A program made the position numbers and the translations under genes. From assembly GCA_027484655.1 (NCBI GenBank), contig JAIXSM010000027.1:62001-126000 (forward strand): a stretch of 64,000 nt of DNA. The letters are read 5' to 3'. Below the pieces are notes generated by a model. The model made no database searches and was not told the origin of the DNA. It was given only the letters and a program-made list of their open reading frames with translations. The stretch is from Hyphomicrobiales bacterium (GTDB lineage Bacteria > Pseudomonadota > Alphaproteobacteria > Rhizobiales > Beijerinckiaceae). Below are positions 20,128 through 28,119 of this stretch, in pieces. Each line of letters starts with the position of its first letter. Position 1 is the first letter of the stretch.

Positions 20128-20796
20128 CTAGGCTGAGGCTTCGGTCGCCACGAGACGCCAGTTCGGGTCACGCGAGCCGAGTTCACGCGAGAAGGTCCAA
20201 ACATCGACGACGTCCACAACCTTGTCAGGGCTTCCATCGACGACCGAGCCATCGCGGTCTTTTGTCGCGGTAATGAGTTTTGACTGGAACTGGACAGTAA
20301 CCTGGGCCGTGCGGCCACGCACCTGCACATCCTTGATCTCTGCGTTGTCAATCGAAACGAATGTGGTCAGCACCGTCTGCCCCCGTTGTTCACGGTCGGC
20401 GATTGCCGCAGTGAAGCTCTCCAGCACGTCCTTGGAAAGCAGATCCCGGAGGGTCTGGCGGTCCCCGGCGGCGAAGGCCGAGATGACCATCTCGTAGGCG
20501 CCCTTGGCTCCGTTGAGAAACAGCGCTTTCGAGAAGCCTGGATCAGCAATCGCTATCTGCTCCAATCCCTTAGACAGGGCGGGATCCAAATCCTCCGCTT
20601 CCTTGTTGCTCCCTTCGGAGGCGCGAGTGGAAGACAAGGCGATAGGCGCATTGCCGTTGGCGGCGTCGGCCGGCCTGGCTTTGTCACGGGACTGCTGATC
20701 ATGATCGGCACGCTCGCCAAGCACGGACCGGAGCTTCCACACCACGAAGGCGGCGAGCAAGGCGAACACGACAGTGCTGATATCAATTTCCTGCAT
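20128..20796 (-). CDS. Tim44-domain (TimA-like) membrane-anchored protein
   Basis: A 222-residue protein with one N-terminal membrane segment (about residues 6-22, ISTVVFALLAAFVVWKL), a charged linker and a C-terminal Tim44/calcineurin-like domain. Related alphaproteobacterial proteins are tied to the inner membrane, but their exact role is open. ATG 20796 is chosen; a longer frame lacks the usual start at the membrane segment. It diverges from secB. Confidence 0.9.
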   Translation of the reverse strand: MQEIDISTVVFALLAAFVVWKLRSVLGERADHDQQSRDKARPADAANGNAPIALSSTRASEGSNKEAEDLDPALSKGLEQIAIADPGFSKALFLNGAKGAYEMVISAFAAGDRQTLRDLLSKDVLESFTAAIADREQRGQTVLTTFVSIDNAEIKDVQVRGRTAQVTVQFQSKLITATKDRDGSVVDGSPDKVVDVVDVWTFSRELGSRDPNWRLVATEASA

Positions 20797-21058
20797 TACA
20801 GCCTTCAATCCCTTGCCGGCGCGGTTCGGCCGCTCCGCTAAAAGAGCCGGGGCGAACCGCGAATGGGCGCCGCTGAACCATTCCGGGAACGTGCTCGCCT
20901 TCATCTCAGCGCGCAAGGGGAATGTGGCGTCACGCTCGAACGTCGGCAACCCTTAGAGAGCCGCTTTCTGATCCTACTGGTCGGTTGTGCCCCTACGGCC
21001 TTCCGTGTTACGCCACGCGCCGCTGGTCGATTAGAAGCTGGATATTCGGAGTCGAAGA

Positions 21059-21535
21059 ATGGCGGATCAAGGCGCTTTCGAAGGGGCAAACGGGGCTATG
21101 CCCCAGCTCAATGTGATTGCTCAGTACACGAAGGACCTGTCGTTCGAAAACCCGAACGCCCCGCGCTCTCTTGCTCCCCAGCAACAGGGGCCGAACATTT
21201 CGATCCAGGTTAACGTGAACGCGGCTCAGATCGACCAGAACGATTACGAAGTGAGCCTCCAGATCGAAGGAACGGCCGGAGAGGGGGCCGGGCTCCTGTT
21301 TCAGTTTGAGCTGAATTACGCTGGGATATTCAAGTTGCTTAACATTCCGGAGGGCGACCTGCATCCCGTCGTCATGATCGAATGCCCGCGTCTGTTGTTC
21401 CCCTTCGCTCGGCAGATCATCGCTGACGCCGTTCGCAACGGCGGCTTCCCGCCGCTTATGCTTGAGCCGATCGACTTCGTCAGCCTTTATCGCCAACGAA
21501 TTGAAAACCAGGTTCCCTCGAGCCAGCTTTCTTAA
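21059..21535 (+). CDS. secB: Protein-export chaperone SecB
   Basis: SecB keeps preproteins unfolded and delivers them to SecA. The 158-residue protein shows the conserved [14 protein letters not shown] strand near residues 22-35 and the C-terminal region around [19 protein letters not shown] 21059 matches the family start. It stands between divergent tim44 and convergent dnaQ; the fxsA gene often found beside it is not present. Confidence 0.97.
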   Translation: MADQGAFEGANGAMPQLNVIAQYTKDLSFENPNAPRSLAPQQQGPNISIQVNVNAAQIDQNDYEVSLQIEGTAGEGAGLLFQFELNYAGIFKLLNIPEGDLHPVVMIECPRLLFPFARQIIADAVRNGGFPPLMLEPIDFVSLYRQRIENQVPSSQLS

Positions 21536-21597
21536 AGGAACGCTCGCGCGCGTTTGCATGGCGGCGAGCGGACCCTGCGGTGTTCGCTCGTCAAGGC

Positions 21598-21640
21598 CTG
21601 GGCACAGGGGCCATCTGCCAGCCTTGTGCCAGCCAGGTGG
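21598..21640. repeat. Imperfect hairpin between convergent secB and dnaQ
   Basis: CTGGGCACAGGGGC and GCCTTGTGCCAG form an imperfect stem between the two stop codons. It lacks a T-run on both strands, so terminator function is only possible. Confidence 0.3.
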
Positions 21641-21643
21641 GTT

Positions 21644-22345
21644 CTACAAACCGTACTTAAGCCAGAGCCCCTTGTCCCCGAGAGGGGCGATAGCGTTTCG
21701 GTGCGCCGTCCCCTCTTCTCCACTGACGAGGCTAGGCAGCTCTTTAATTCGCGTCTGAATGTAGCTCTGCTCGCCTTGAGCAATGACCGGCCCTGCCGGC
21801 TTTCTTGCGCTTTCGAGCACGAGAGCCTTTTGCCGGCCACCGCAAAGCTCGACGTAAACCTCCGCGAGCAACTCGGCGTCGAGGAGCGCTCCATGCTTCG
21901 TCCGCTTCGAGTTATCGACCTTGTATCGCGCGCAAAGTGCGTCGAGCGTGTTTGAAGCGCCGGGATGTTTCCTACGGGCCATGGCAAGGGTATCAATCAC
22001 CCGACCCATGGCGATGGGAGGACGTTCGCATCGGCGAAGTTCGGAGTTTATGAACTTCATGTCGAATTCGGCATTGTGAATGACGATCGTCGATTCACCG
22101 AGGAATGAAACCAAATCCGAAGCTACCTGTGCAAACTTAGGTTTTCCTTTCAGGAAATCGCGCGTAAGTCCATGAATTCGAACGGCGTCTTCAGGAATGT
22201 CACGTTCAGGATCCAGATACGCGTGGAACGTGCGACCGGTTGGGACCGAGTTCACAAGCTCAACGCACCCGATTTCGACCAGCCGATCGCCCTTTTCCGG
22301 ATCAAGCCCGGTCGTCTCCGTATCCAGAATGATCTCGGTGTGCAT
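21644..22345 (-). CDS. dnaQ: DNA polymerase III epsilon subunit (3'-5' exonuclease)
   Basis: DnaQ proofreads for the replicative polymerase. The 233-residue protein has Exo I D8 and E10 in ILDTETTG, Exo II in [10 protein letters not shown] and Exo III in [10 protein letters not shown], all intact. The short C-terminal tail would contact the alpha subunit. It is 18 nt downstream of coaE on the same strand. Confidence 0.97.
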   Translation of the reverse strand: MHTEIILDTETTGLDPEKGDRLVEIGCVELVNSVPTGRTFHAYLDPERDIPEDAVRIHGLTRDFLKGKPKFAQVASDLVSFLGESTIVIHNAEFDMKFINSELRRCERPPIAMGRVIDTLAMARRKHPGASNTLDALCARYKVDNSKRTKHGALLDAELLAEVYVELCGGRQKALVLESARKPAGPVIAQGEQSYIQTRIKELPSLVSGEEGTAHRNAIAPLGDKGLWLKYGL

Positions 22346-22363
22346 CGATCACGGGCCCTCTGA

Positions 22364-22945
22364 TCAAGCGCCTAAGCTGCGCAAGAACGCCCGCACGTCA
22401 CGGCGCGCCCGATCTATGCCATGCGATGTGTCGATGATCCAGTGAGCGCGCTTCCGCTTCTCCTCATCGGAGAGCTGCCGCGCGAGAACGGATTGGAGTT
22501 TCTCGGGGGTCATCCCTGGCCGCTGTAACACGCGTTGCTTCTGAACCTCCGACGGAGCCGTCACAACCAGACTGATGTCAACAGAAGCGTCCAAGCCCTT
22601 TTCGAAGAGCAATGGGACATCGAGCACGCATAATCTCGAGCCTTGCTTTTTTTCTTTCGCGAGAAAATCGCTTCTATTCGCAGAAACGAGTGGGTGGATG
22701 ATCGCTTCCAGTCGCCTGAGCGCGTTTGTATCGCCAAGCACATAAGCCGCGAGCGCGGTGCGGTCGAAAAAGCCGTTGGTGAAGGCCTGTGGGAACTCGG
22801 CTGCGAGATGAAAACGCGCTTGTTCAGCGTAGATACGATGAACGGTCGCGTCCGAATCATGCACCGCGATTCCTTCTTCCCTGAACAGAGCCGCAGTTGT
22901 CGATTTTCCCATCCCTATTGAGCCAGTCAGACCGACGACGATCAT
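22364..22945 (-). CDS. coaE: Dephospho-CoA kinase
   Basis: CoaE performs the last step of coenzyme A synthesis. The 193-residue P-loop kinase has GSIGMGKS at 8-15 and the LDVPLLFEKG region. ATG 22945 has AGGTGA 5 nt upstream; GTG 22954 is possible. It directly follows maf; aroE, normally between maf and coaE in rhizobia and Caulobacter, is missing here. Confidence 0.95.
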   Translation of the reverse strand: MIVVGLTGSIGMGKSTTAALFREEGIAVHDSDATVHRIYAEQARFHLAAEFPQAFTNGFFDRTALAAYVLGDTNALRRLEAIIHPLVSANRSDFLAKEKKQGSRLCVLDVPLLFEKGLDASVDISLVVTAPSEVQKQRVLQRPGMTPEKLQSVLARQLSDEEKRKRAHWIIDTSHGIDRARRDVRAFLRSLGA

Positions 22946-22954
22946 AAGCTTCAC

Positions 22955-23572
22955 CTATTCAAGGACGAGGCCGAGGGAGCGCAAAGACCGCAAAAGATCG
23001 AGCAGCGGCATCCCAACCACTGTGAAAAAATCACCTTCGATTTTCTCGAAGAGATGAACGCCAAGGGCTTCAGCCTGATACCCGCCAACACTGCCGAGAA
23101 CGCTGGGGTCTGCCAAGTCCAGATAGGTTTCGATAAAACTGTCCGACAAAGGCCTGAATTGTACGACAGCGGTGATTACACCCTCATCTATGACCTGACC
23201 ATCGCGCGCGATTGCGAACCCCGAATGCAACAAATGTGAGCGGCCGGAGAACCTCGCTAACCTGGTCCGCAATTCCTCGCGGGATAAAGGCTTGGAGAGG
23301 CAGGTTTTCTCGAACTCCAGCGTCTGGTCGAACCCAAGCACGTAGGCACCAGTGTTTGATACGGACACACCGCTCGCTTTCGCAGCAGACAAGTGGCGGG
23401 CTATCCCTGCGGGCCCCATTCCCTGATCGGTCAACTGCTTTTGCAGCACTCGCTCTTCTATGGCCGGAGCCAGCGGTTTAGCCGGGAGACCCGCGCGCCT
23501 CAGCATCTCGGCGCGCGCCCTGCTTGTCGAAGCGAGGAGGAGGGGAGCGGGCGCTATCCAGATCTTGTCCAT
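22955..23572 (-). CDS. maf: Maf-family nucleotide pyrophosphatase
   Basis: Maf proteins hydrolyse non-canonical or modified nucleoside triphosphates. From ATG 23572 the protein has 205 residues with the signature PLLLASTSRARAEMLRRAG and GSVGGYQAEALG near the end. The usual SPRR of the signature is SRAR here, closer to the YceF-type branch. An earlier TTG (23596) would overlap the ppsR stop and add unconserved residues. Confidence 0.9.
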   Translation of the reverse strand: MDKIWIAPAPLLLASTSRARAEMLRRAGLPAKPLAPAIEERVLQKQLTDQGMGPAGIARHLSAAKASGVSVSNTGAYVLGFDQTLEFEKTCLSKPLSREELRTRLARFSGRSHLLHSGFAIARDGQVIDEGVITAVVQFRPLSDSFIETYLDLADPSVLGSVGGYQAEALGVHLFEKIEGDFFTVVGMPLLDLLRSLRSLGLVLE

Positions 23573-23582
23573 CCGGACATGT

Positions 23583-24416
23583 TCAACTCTCAGCAAGAAA
23601 TTTCAATCGGTGTTCCTTGAGCAGATCGATAATGGCGGCGGCTGTCTCCTCGATGGAGCGACGAGTTACATCGATAACAGGCCATTGGTTTTGCTGGAAA
23701 AGTCGCCGAGACGAGGCAATTTCTTCGGCGACTGAGAGCCGGTCGACGTACGCCGTTTCCTGATCCGCGTTCAGAGTAAGAAGCCTATTCTGCCTAATCT
23801 GCACGATCCGGTCCGGCGAGGCCAAAAGCCCGACGATCAACGGTCTGCGAACGTTCATGACCGCGCCCGGTATCGGGAGGCCCGGGACGAGCGGGATGTT
23901 TGCGGTCTTTATCCCACGATTAGCAAGATAGATGCTGGTAGGCGTCTTTGATGTGCGGCTTACCCCGAGGAGAATCACGTCTGCGGCTTCAAGACTTTCG
24001 TGGACCTGACCGTCGTCATGCAACATGGTGAAGTTAAGCGCGTCGATACGCTTGAAATATTCAGCGTTCAACATGTGCTGGGCGCCGGGTCTGGATGTGG
24101 ACACTGCCCCGAGATAGGATTGAAAAAGCTCGAATATTGGCATCAGGACGGAAAGGAAGGGGCTCCCTGTCTCCGCGCATGCTCGCTCGAGCTCGGTCGC
24201 GAGCTCCTTATCCACCAAAGTGTACAAGACGATCCCAGGAGCCGCCGAGATTTCTGCGATCGCTCGGTCAAGCTGGGTACGGCTACGGACAAGCGGATAA
24301 ACATGCTCAATCGCGGCGACACCCTGAAACTGAGCCGTTACAGCTCTACTGACTGCGATAAGCGTCTCACCGGTCGCATCCGAAACCAAATGGAGGTGAA
24401 AGTAGTTTCGATTCAC
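23583..24416 (-). CDS. ppsR: DUF299 kinase/pyrophosphorylase (PEP synthase/PPDK regulator)
   Basis: A 277-residue DUF299 protein; family members reversibly phosphorylate PEP synthase or pyruvate phosphate dikinase. The P-loop-like LLGVSRTSKTPTS and the N-terminal HLVSDATGETL are present. Which target is used here is unknown. Its homologue flanks the replication origin in Caulobacter and Rickettsia (the RP001 position), and here too it borders the AT-rich origin-like gap. Confidence 0.92.
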   Translation of the reverse strand: MNRNYFHLHLVSDATGETLIAVSRAVTAQFQGVAAIEHVYPLVRSRTQLDRAIAEISAAPGIVLYTLVDKELATELERACAETGSPFLSVLMPIFELFQSYLGAVSTSRPGAQHMLNAEYFKRIDALNFTMLHDDGQVHESLEAADVILLGVSRTSKTPTSIYLANRGIKTANIPLVPGLPIPGAVMNVRRPLIVGLLASPDRIVQIRQNRLLTLNADQETAYVDRLSVAEEIASSRRLFQQNQWPVIDVTRRSIEETAAAIIDLLKEHRLKFLAES

Positions 24417-24510
24417 GCGTGGCTCCGAGATGCTTGTGGGGGCGTGGAAACCTGTGGACGATAAGAGCTCTCACAAACTGCCGGGGCCGACTATACCGTT
24501 GGCTCGCTTC

Positions 24511-24527
24511 AGCTCTCACAGGAGAGC
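24511..24527. repeat. Direct and inverted repeat in the origin region
   Basis: AGCTCTCACA occurs at 24466-24475 and again at 24511-24520. The second copy extends into a perfect inverted repeat, GCTCTC-ACAG-GAGAGC (24512-24527). It may be a protein site in the origin. Confidence 0.5.
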
Positions 24528-24539
24528 CACGCCGTCACC

Positions 24540-24559
24540 TTAACAGAGCGTTATCAACA
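24540..24559 (+). promoter_or_regulatory. CtrA-like box overlapping a DnaA-like box
   Basis: TTAA-CAGAGCG-TTAT (24540-24554) differs from the CtrA consensus by one base, and its last four bases are the first four of TTATCAACA (24551-24559), one base from the DnaA consensus TTATCCACA. Overlap of the two site types is known from Caulobacter Cori. Confidence 0.6.
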
Positions 24560-24671
24560 TTCGGCGACTCGAGATGCTATCCTCATCCATTGAACAGGCC
24601 CAGTTTTTTAAGATTCTGTTTTTTTTGGTGTTTTTGATCTGTCCACACCCCAGAGACTAATGCCCATGGGA

Positions 24672-24687
24672 TTAACGAGGCGTTAAC
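24672..24687 (+). promoter_or_regulatory. Consensus CtrA box in the origin region
   Basis: TTAA-CGAGGCG-TTAAC matches the CtrA consensus TTAA-N7-TTAAC exactly. It lies between the two AT-rich tracts of the gap. Confidence 0.75.
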
Positions 24688-24816
24688 CTCTTGTTGAAAA
24701 CTCTTGGATGATCCTGAATGTCGCCCATACAGCCCTAACAATAAAAAAAACCTTTAAGAATCTCTTTAGATATATTTCATTGGGTTTCCTCTTCGACCGG
24801 GAGCGATCACGCTCGG

Positions 24817-25269
24817 ATGCGAAGACGCTTATTCTGGACGCTCAACGTGTACCTATCAATCAAAGCACTTCATATCGTTGCAGTCATCTCATGGATGGCC
24901 GGCCTGCTCTACCTGCCGCGGCTCTTCGTTTATCATTCAAACGTACCCAGGCTCAGTGAGCCAAGCGAGCTCTTCAAAATCATGGAGTACCGCCTCTACA
25001 GGTACATTATGACGCCTGCCATGATCGTTACTGTCCTGTCGGGCGTTTACATCGCCTATTCTGGAGCGCATTATGAGAGCTACTGGTTTATGACGAAAGC
25101 TCTACTCGTCGTACTCATGATAGGTGTGCATTTTGTTTTGGGCCGCCATCTTTCGGAGTTCAACGAAGACAGGTCCACGGCAAGCGGCAAGTACTTCAGG
25201 GTCATCAACGAAGTGCCAACACTCTTAATGATTGCAGTGGTGGTTTTAGCGGTCGTCCGCCCCTTCTAA
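24817..25269 (+). CDS. hemJ: HemJ protoporphyrinogen IX oxidase
   Basis: HemJ oxidises protoporphyrinogen IX to protoporphyrin IX in the inner membrane. The 150-residue protein has about four membrane helices; the first contains the conserved His in KALHIVAVISWMAG and is followed by LYLPRLFVYH, a family hallmark. ATG 24817 is used; GTG 24847 is an alternative, and a GAGCG-ATCA-CGCTC hairpin precedes the ATG. It begins the rightward transcription unit at the origin; hemE, which usually precedes it, is missing. Confidence 0.92.
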   Translation: MRRRLFWTLNVYLSIKALHIVAVISWMAGLLYLPRLFVYHSNVPRLSEPSELFKIMEYRLYRYIMTPAMIVTVLSGVYIAYSGAHYESYWFMTKALLVVLMIGVHFVLGRHLSEFNEDRSTASGKYFRVINEVPTLLMIAVVVLAVVRPF

Positions 25270-25443
25270 CAGGACGCTGCGTCGGCGCCTTGCCAAGAGC
25301 AGGGTTCAGGCGTAAGTGTCGCCGTACCTACCTTAGGGACGGTGCCTGAGCGCGTCTTTTCCAGCACCCGCCTCGGGCATAAGAGTCCCAATCTCACTGT
25401 ATCAGCGAAGAGGGCCGAGAAGGCCTGACTAGGATCCATTCCC
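25270..25443 (+). promoter_or_regulatory. rho leader region
   Basis: A 174-nt gap between hemJ and rho with no plausible ORF. It includes a small GGCC-GAGAA-GGCC hairpin about 25 nt before the rho start. Autoregulation of rho through its leader is known in other bacteria; no specific signal is provable here. Confidence 0.3.
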
Positions 25444-26712
25444 ATGCGGGAAATCAAACTTCACGAACTTAAGCTGAAGTCTCCGACCGAGCTTCTCTCC
25501 TTTGCCGAGGAACATGAGGTTGAAAATGCTTCCATCATGCGGAAGCAGGAACTCATGTTCGCAATCCTGAAGCAACTGGCGAGCAAGGATGTAGAGATCA
25601 TCGGCGAGGGCGTCGTCGAGGTTCTGCAGGATGGTTTTGGTTTTCTTCGGTCTTCTGACGCCAATTATCTAGCCGGGCCGGATGATATCTACATCTCGCC
25701 ATCGCAGATCCGCAGGTTCGGACTTCGCACTGGGGATACCGTAGAGGGTCTGATTCGTAGTCCGAAGGAAGGCGAGAGATATTTCGCGCTCCTGAAGGTG
25801 AACACGATCAACTTCGAGGATCCTGATAAAGCCAGGCACAAGGTCCACTTCGATAACCTCACCCCATTGTATCCGGACTCACGGATCCGTCTGGAAATCG
25901 AAGACCCGACCAAAAAAGATGTTTCTTCCCGTGTGATCGACATCGTAGCACCGATTGGAAAGGGCCAGCGCGCTCTGATCGTCGCTCCGCCGCGCACCGG
26001 GAAAACGGTTCTGCTTCAGAACATCGCGCAGTCGATCACGGTTAACCACCCCGAGTGTTATCTAATCGTGTTGCTGATTGACGAGCGTCCTGAAGAAGTT
26101 ACGGACATGCAACGTTCCGTGAAGGGCGAGGTGGTGTCGTCCACGTTTGACGAGCCTGCTGTGCGTCACGTCCAAGTCGCGGAGATGGTTATCGAAAAAG
26201 CTAAGCGGCTCGTTGAGCATGGTCGAGACGTGGTCATCCTCCTTGACTCGATCACTCGTCTGGGCCGCGCCTACAACACAGTCGTGCCGTCGTCAGGAAA
26301 AGTTCTCACAGGCGGCGTTGATGCGAACGCTTTACAGCGCCCGAAGCGGTTCTTTGGCGCTGCTCGCAACATCGAGGAGGGCGGCTCCTTAACGATCATC
26401 GCCACAGCACTGATCGATACAGGCTCCCGGATGGACGAGGTGATCTTCGAAGAGTTCAAAGGCACCGGAAACAGCGAAATCATTCTTGACCGCAAGGTTG
26501 CGGACAAGCGCGTGTTCCCGGCGATTGACATCACACGTTCGGGCACGCGCAAGGAAGAGCTGCTTGTCCCGCCCGACATCCTTAAGAAAATGTACGTCCT
26601 GCGCCGTATTCTTAATCCCATGGGAACAGTGGATGCTATCGAGTTCCTTATGGGTAAACTGCGAGAAACACCGAAGGGCAACGCGAGCTTTTTCGACTCC
26701 ATGAACACTTGA
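25444..26712 (+). CDS. rho: Transcription termination factor Rho
   Basis: Rho is the RNA-dependent hexameric helicase of factor-dependent termination. The 422-residue protein has an N-terminal helical domain, the cold-shock-like RNA-binding domain (GFGFLRS), Walker A PPRTGKT, Walker [15 protein letters not shown] and the Q-loop/R-loop region downstream. Start, length and motifs are standard. It is followed by mnmE after 43 nt. Confidence 0.98.
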   Translation: MREIKLHELKLKSPTELLSFAEEHEVENASIMRKQELMFAILKQLASKDVEIIGEGVVEVLQDGFGFLRSSDANYLAGPDDIYISPSQIRRFGLRTGDTVEGLIRSPKEGERYFALLKVNTINFEDPDKARHKVHFDNLTPLYPDSRIRLEIEDPTKKDVSSRVIDIVAPIGKGQRALIVAPPRTGKTVLLQNIAQSITVNHPECYLIVLLIDERPEEVTDMQRSVKGEVVSSTFDEPAVRHVQVAEMVIEKAKRLVEHGRDVVILLDSITRLGRAYNTVVPSSGKVLTGGVDANALQRPKRFFGAARNIEEGGSLTIIATALIDTGSRMDEVIFEEFKGTGNSEIILDRKVADKRVFPAIDITRSGTRKEELLVPPDILKKMYVLRRILNPMGTVDAIEFLMGKLRETPKGNASFFDSMNT

Positions 26713-26755
26713 CAAGCCTTCAAAGACAACGGCTCGAGCCGCTGGCGGTTGGTCT

Positions 26756-28081
26756 ATGGTTTGCAGGCAAGACACAATCTACGCGTTATCCAGTGGGCAA
26801 GGCCGTGCTGCTATCGCGATTGTCCGCATTACCGGTCCGGACGCCCGGCGGGCTTTTTCAGCTTTCGCGGTTGAGCATCCGCAGCCCAGGCGGGCGCAGC
26901 TGCTTAGGTTGACGGACCCGAGGGATGAAACGCTGATCGACGCCGCCCTTGGCCTTTGGTTCCCCGGACCAAACAGTTTCACTGGCGAAGATATGGTAGA
27001 GCTCCAGACGCATGGCGGGCGCGCTGTCGTCGGGGCTGTTTTCAGTGTTTTGGCAGCAGCGGGCTTCCGTCTTGCTGAGCCGGGCGAGTTCACTCGCAGG
27101 GCGTTTGAGAACGGAAAACTCAGCCTGGATGACGCTGAAGGGGTCGCTGACCTGATCGACGCAGATACAGCGCTCCAGAGACAGCAAGCATTCTGGTTAA
27201 TGAATGGTGGCGTAGGCTTGGCCGTTGCGGATTGGCGCGGCCGGTTGCTTGAGTCCATCTCACTTATAGAGGCTTCTATCGACTTTCCCGATGAGGGTGA
27301 AATCGGCGACACTTTAGGTGAGGAGGCGGAGGTCGGACTGCAGAAGCTGGTAGCTTCGTTGAAGGAAAGCCTGCTTGGGAGTGAGCGCTCAGAGATCATC
27401 CGCGAAGGGTTTCTAGTGCTACTCGCTGGACGCCCCAACGCTGGAAAATCGACGCTCCTTAACGCCTTGGTGAAGCGAGAGGTCGCCATAACATCAGAGA
27501 TCGCCGGGACTACCAGGGATCTCATAGAGGTTAAGGTCGACATCGACGGCATGCCAGTTGTCCTCGTAGATTCGGCGGGGCTTCATGCGGCGATTGATCC
27601 ATTAGAGGTACGCGGAATCCAGAAGACGTTGGATCGCGCACGTCAGGCGAATCTGATCCTGTGGCTCTCGTCCGCGGTTGATCCATGTCCACCGAACGGG
27701 CTTGATGGCGTCAGTGCCGAGGTGCTTGAAGTCACCTCAATGGCCGACCTCTCGCATCCTGGTTACGATAAAGGTCAGCTCGCCTTTTCATCCCTGACGG
27801 GGCAGGGGATCCCGGAGTTGCTTTCTCTCATTGGAAAGCGAGCTTGCGAGATAGCTGGCGTTCATGAACCGGGTGTGGTCCTCATGAGGCGTCACGTCGA
27901 TGCTGCAAAGGACATGCTTGCTGCGTGTGAGTCAGCGCAATTCGCCCTGAACGCGGGGCACGCTGAGCTGGCGGCAGCTGATTTGAACGAAGCCATGAAG
28001 CATTTGGGCCGAATAGGTGACCGGATCGCGACTGATGACGTCCTCGATCTGATTTTTGGCCGGTTCTGCCTCGGTAAATAG
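26756..28081 (+). CDS. mnmE: tRNA uridine-5-carboxymethylaminomethyl GTPase MnmE
   Basis: With MnmG, MnmE modifies U34 of several tRNAs. The 441-residue protein has the tetrahydrofolate-binding N domain, a GTPase domain with G1 GRPNAGKS (225-232), G2 GTTRD (251-255) and G3 DSAG (272-275), and the C-terminal FCLGK Cys. The G4 guanine motif (N/T)KxD is not recognisable: the aligned segment reads VTSMADL, with Met where Lys is expected. The stop is immediately followed by a parS site, and mnmG starts 38 nt later. Confidence 0.95.
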   Translation: MVCRQDTIYALSSGQGRAAIAIVRITGPDARRAFSAFAVEHPQPRRAQLLRLTDPRDETLIDAALGLWFPGPNSFTGEDMVELQTHGGRAVVGAVFSVLAAAGFRLAEPGEFTRRAFENGKLSLDDAEGVADLIDADTALQRQQAFWLMNGGVGLAVADWRGRLLESISLIEASIDFPDEGEIGDTLGEEAEVGLQKLVASLKESLLGSERSEIIREGFLVLLAGRPNAGKSTLLNALVKREVAITSEIAGTTRDLIEVKVDIDGMPVVLVDSAGLHAAIDPLEVRGIQKTLDRARQANLILWLSSAVDPCPPNGLDGVSAEVLEVTSMADLSHPGYDKGQLAFSSLTGQGIPELLSLIGKRACEIAGVHEPGVVLMRRHVDAAKDMLAACESAQFALNAGHAELAAADLNEAMKHLGRIGDRIATDDVLDLIFGRFCLGK

Positions 28082-28097
28082 TGTTTCACGTGAAACA
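28082..28097. promoter_or_regulatory. parS centromere site 1
   Basis: TGTTTCACGTGAAACA is a perfect 16-bp match to the bacterial parS consensus. It lies right after the mnmE stop codon in the mnmE-mnmG gap, about 2.6 kb from parA. It would nucleate ParB loading. Confidence 0.95.
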
Positions 28098-28119
28098 AGA
28101 CGTTGGTGCGGAGAACCCC

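Larger units (their letters stand above)
24417..24816. other. Probable chromosomal replication origin (oriC)
   Basis: A 400-bp gene-free, AT-rich gap between divergent ppsR and hemJ. Seen: one exact CtrA-type box TTAA-N7-TTAAC (24672-24687) and two with one mismatch (24540-24554, 24754-24768); a DnaA-type box TTATCAACA (24551-24559, one mismatch) and two weaker ones (24453-24461 minus, 24639-24647 plus); T- or A-rich tracts at 24604-24636 and 24740-24780; GANTC sites at 24566, 24612 and 24758. Caulobacter Cori lies in the equivalent place. parS sites and parAB lie 3.5-7 kb to the right. Function is inferred. Confidence 0.78.

Noticed and set aside
24708-24959. Small ORF within the origin gap reading into hemJ in another frame
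   Set aside because: No ribosome-binding site, AT-rich composition with poor coding character, and it overlaps the clear hemJ gene.
28081-28119. GTG 28081 as the mnmG start
   Set aside because: It would translate the parS site; ATG 28120 has a GGAG and matches the conserved N terminus.
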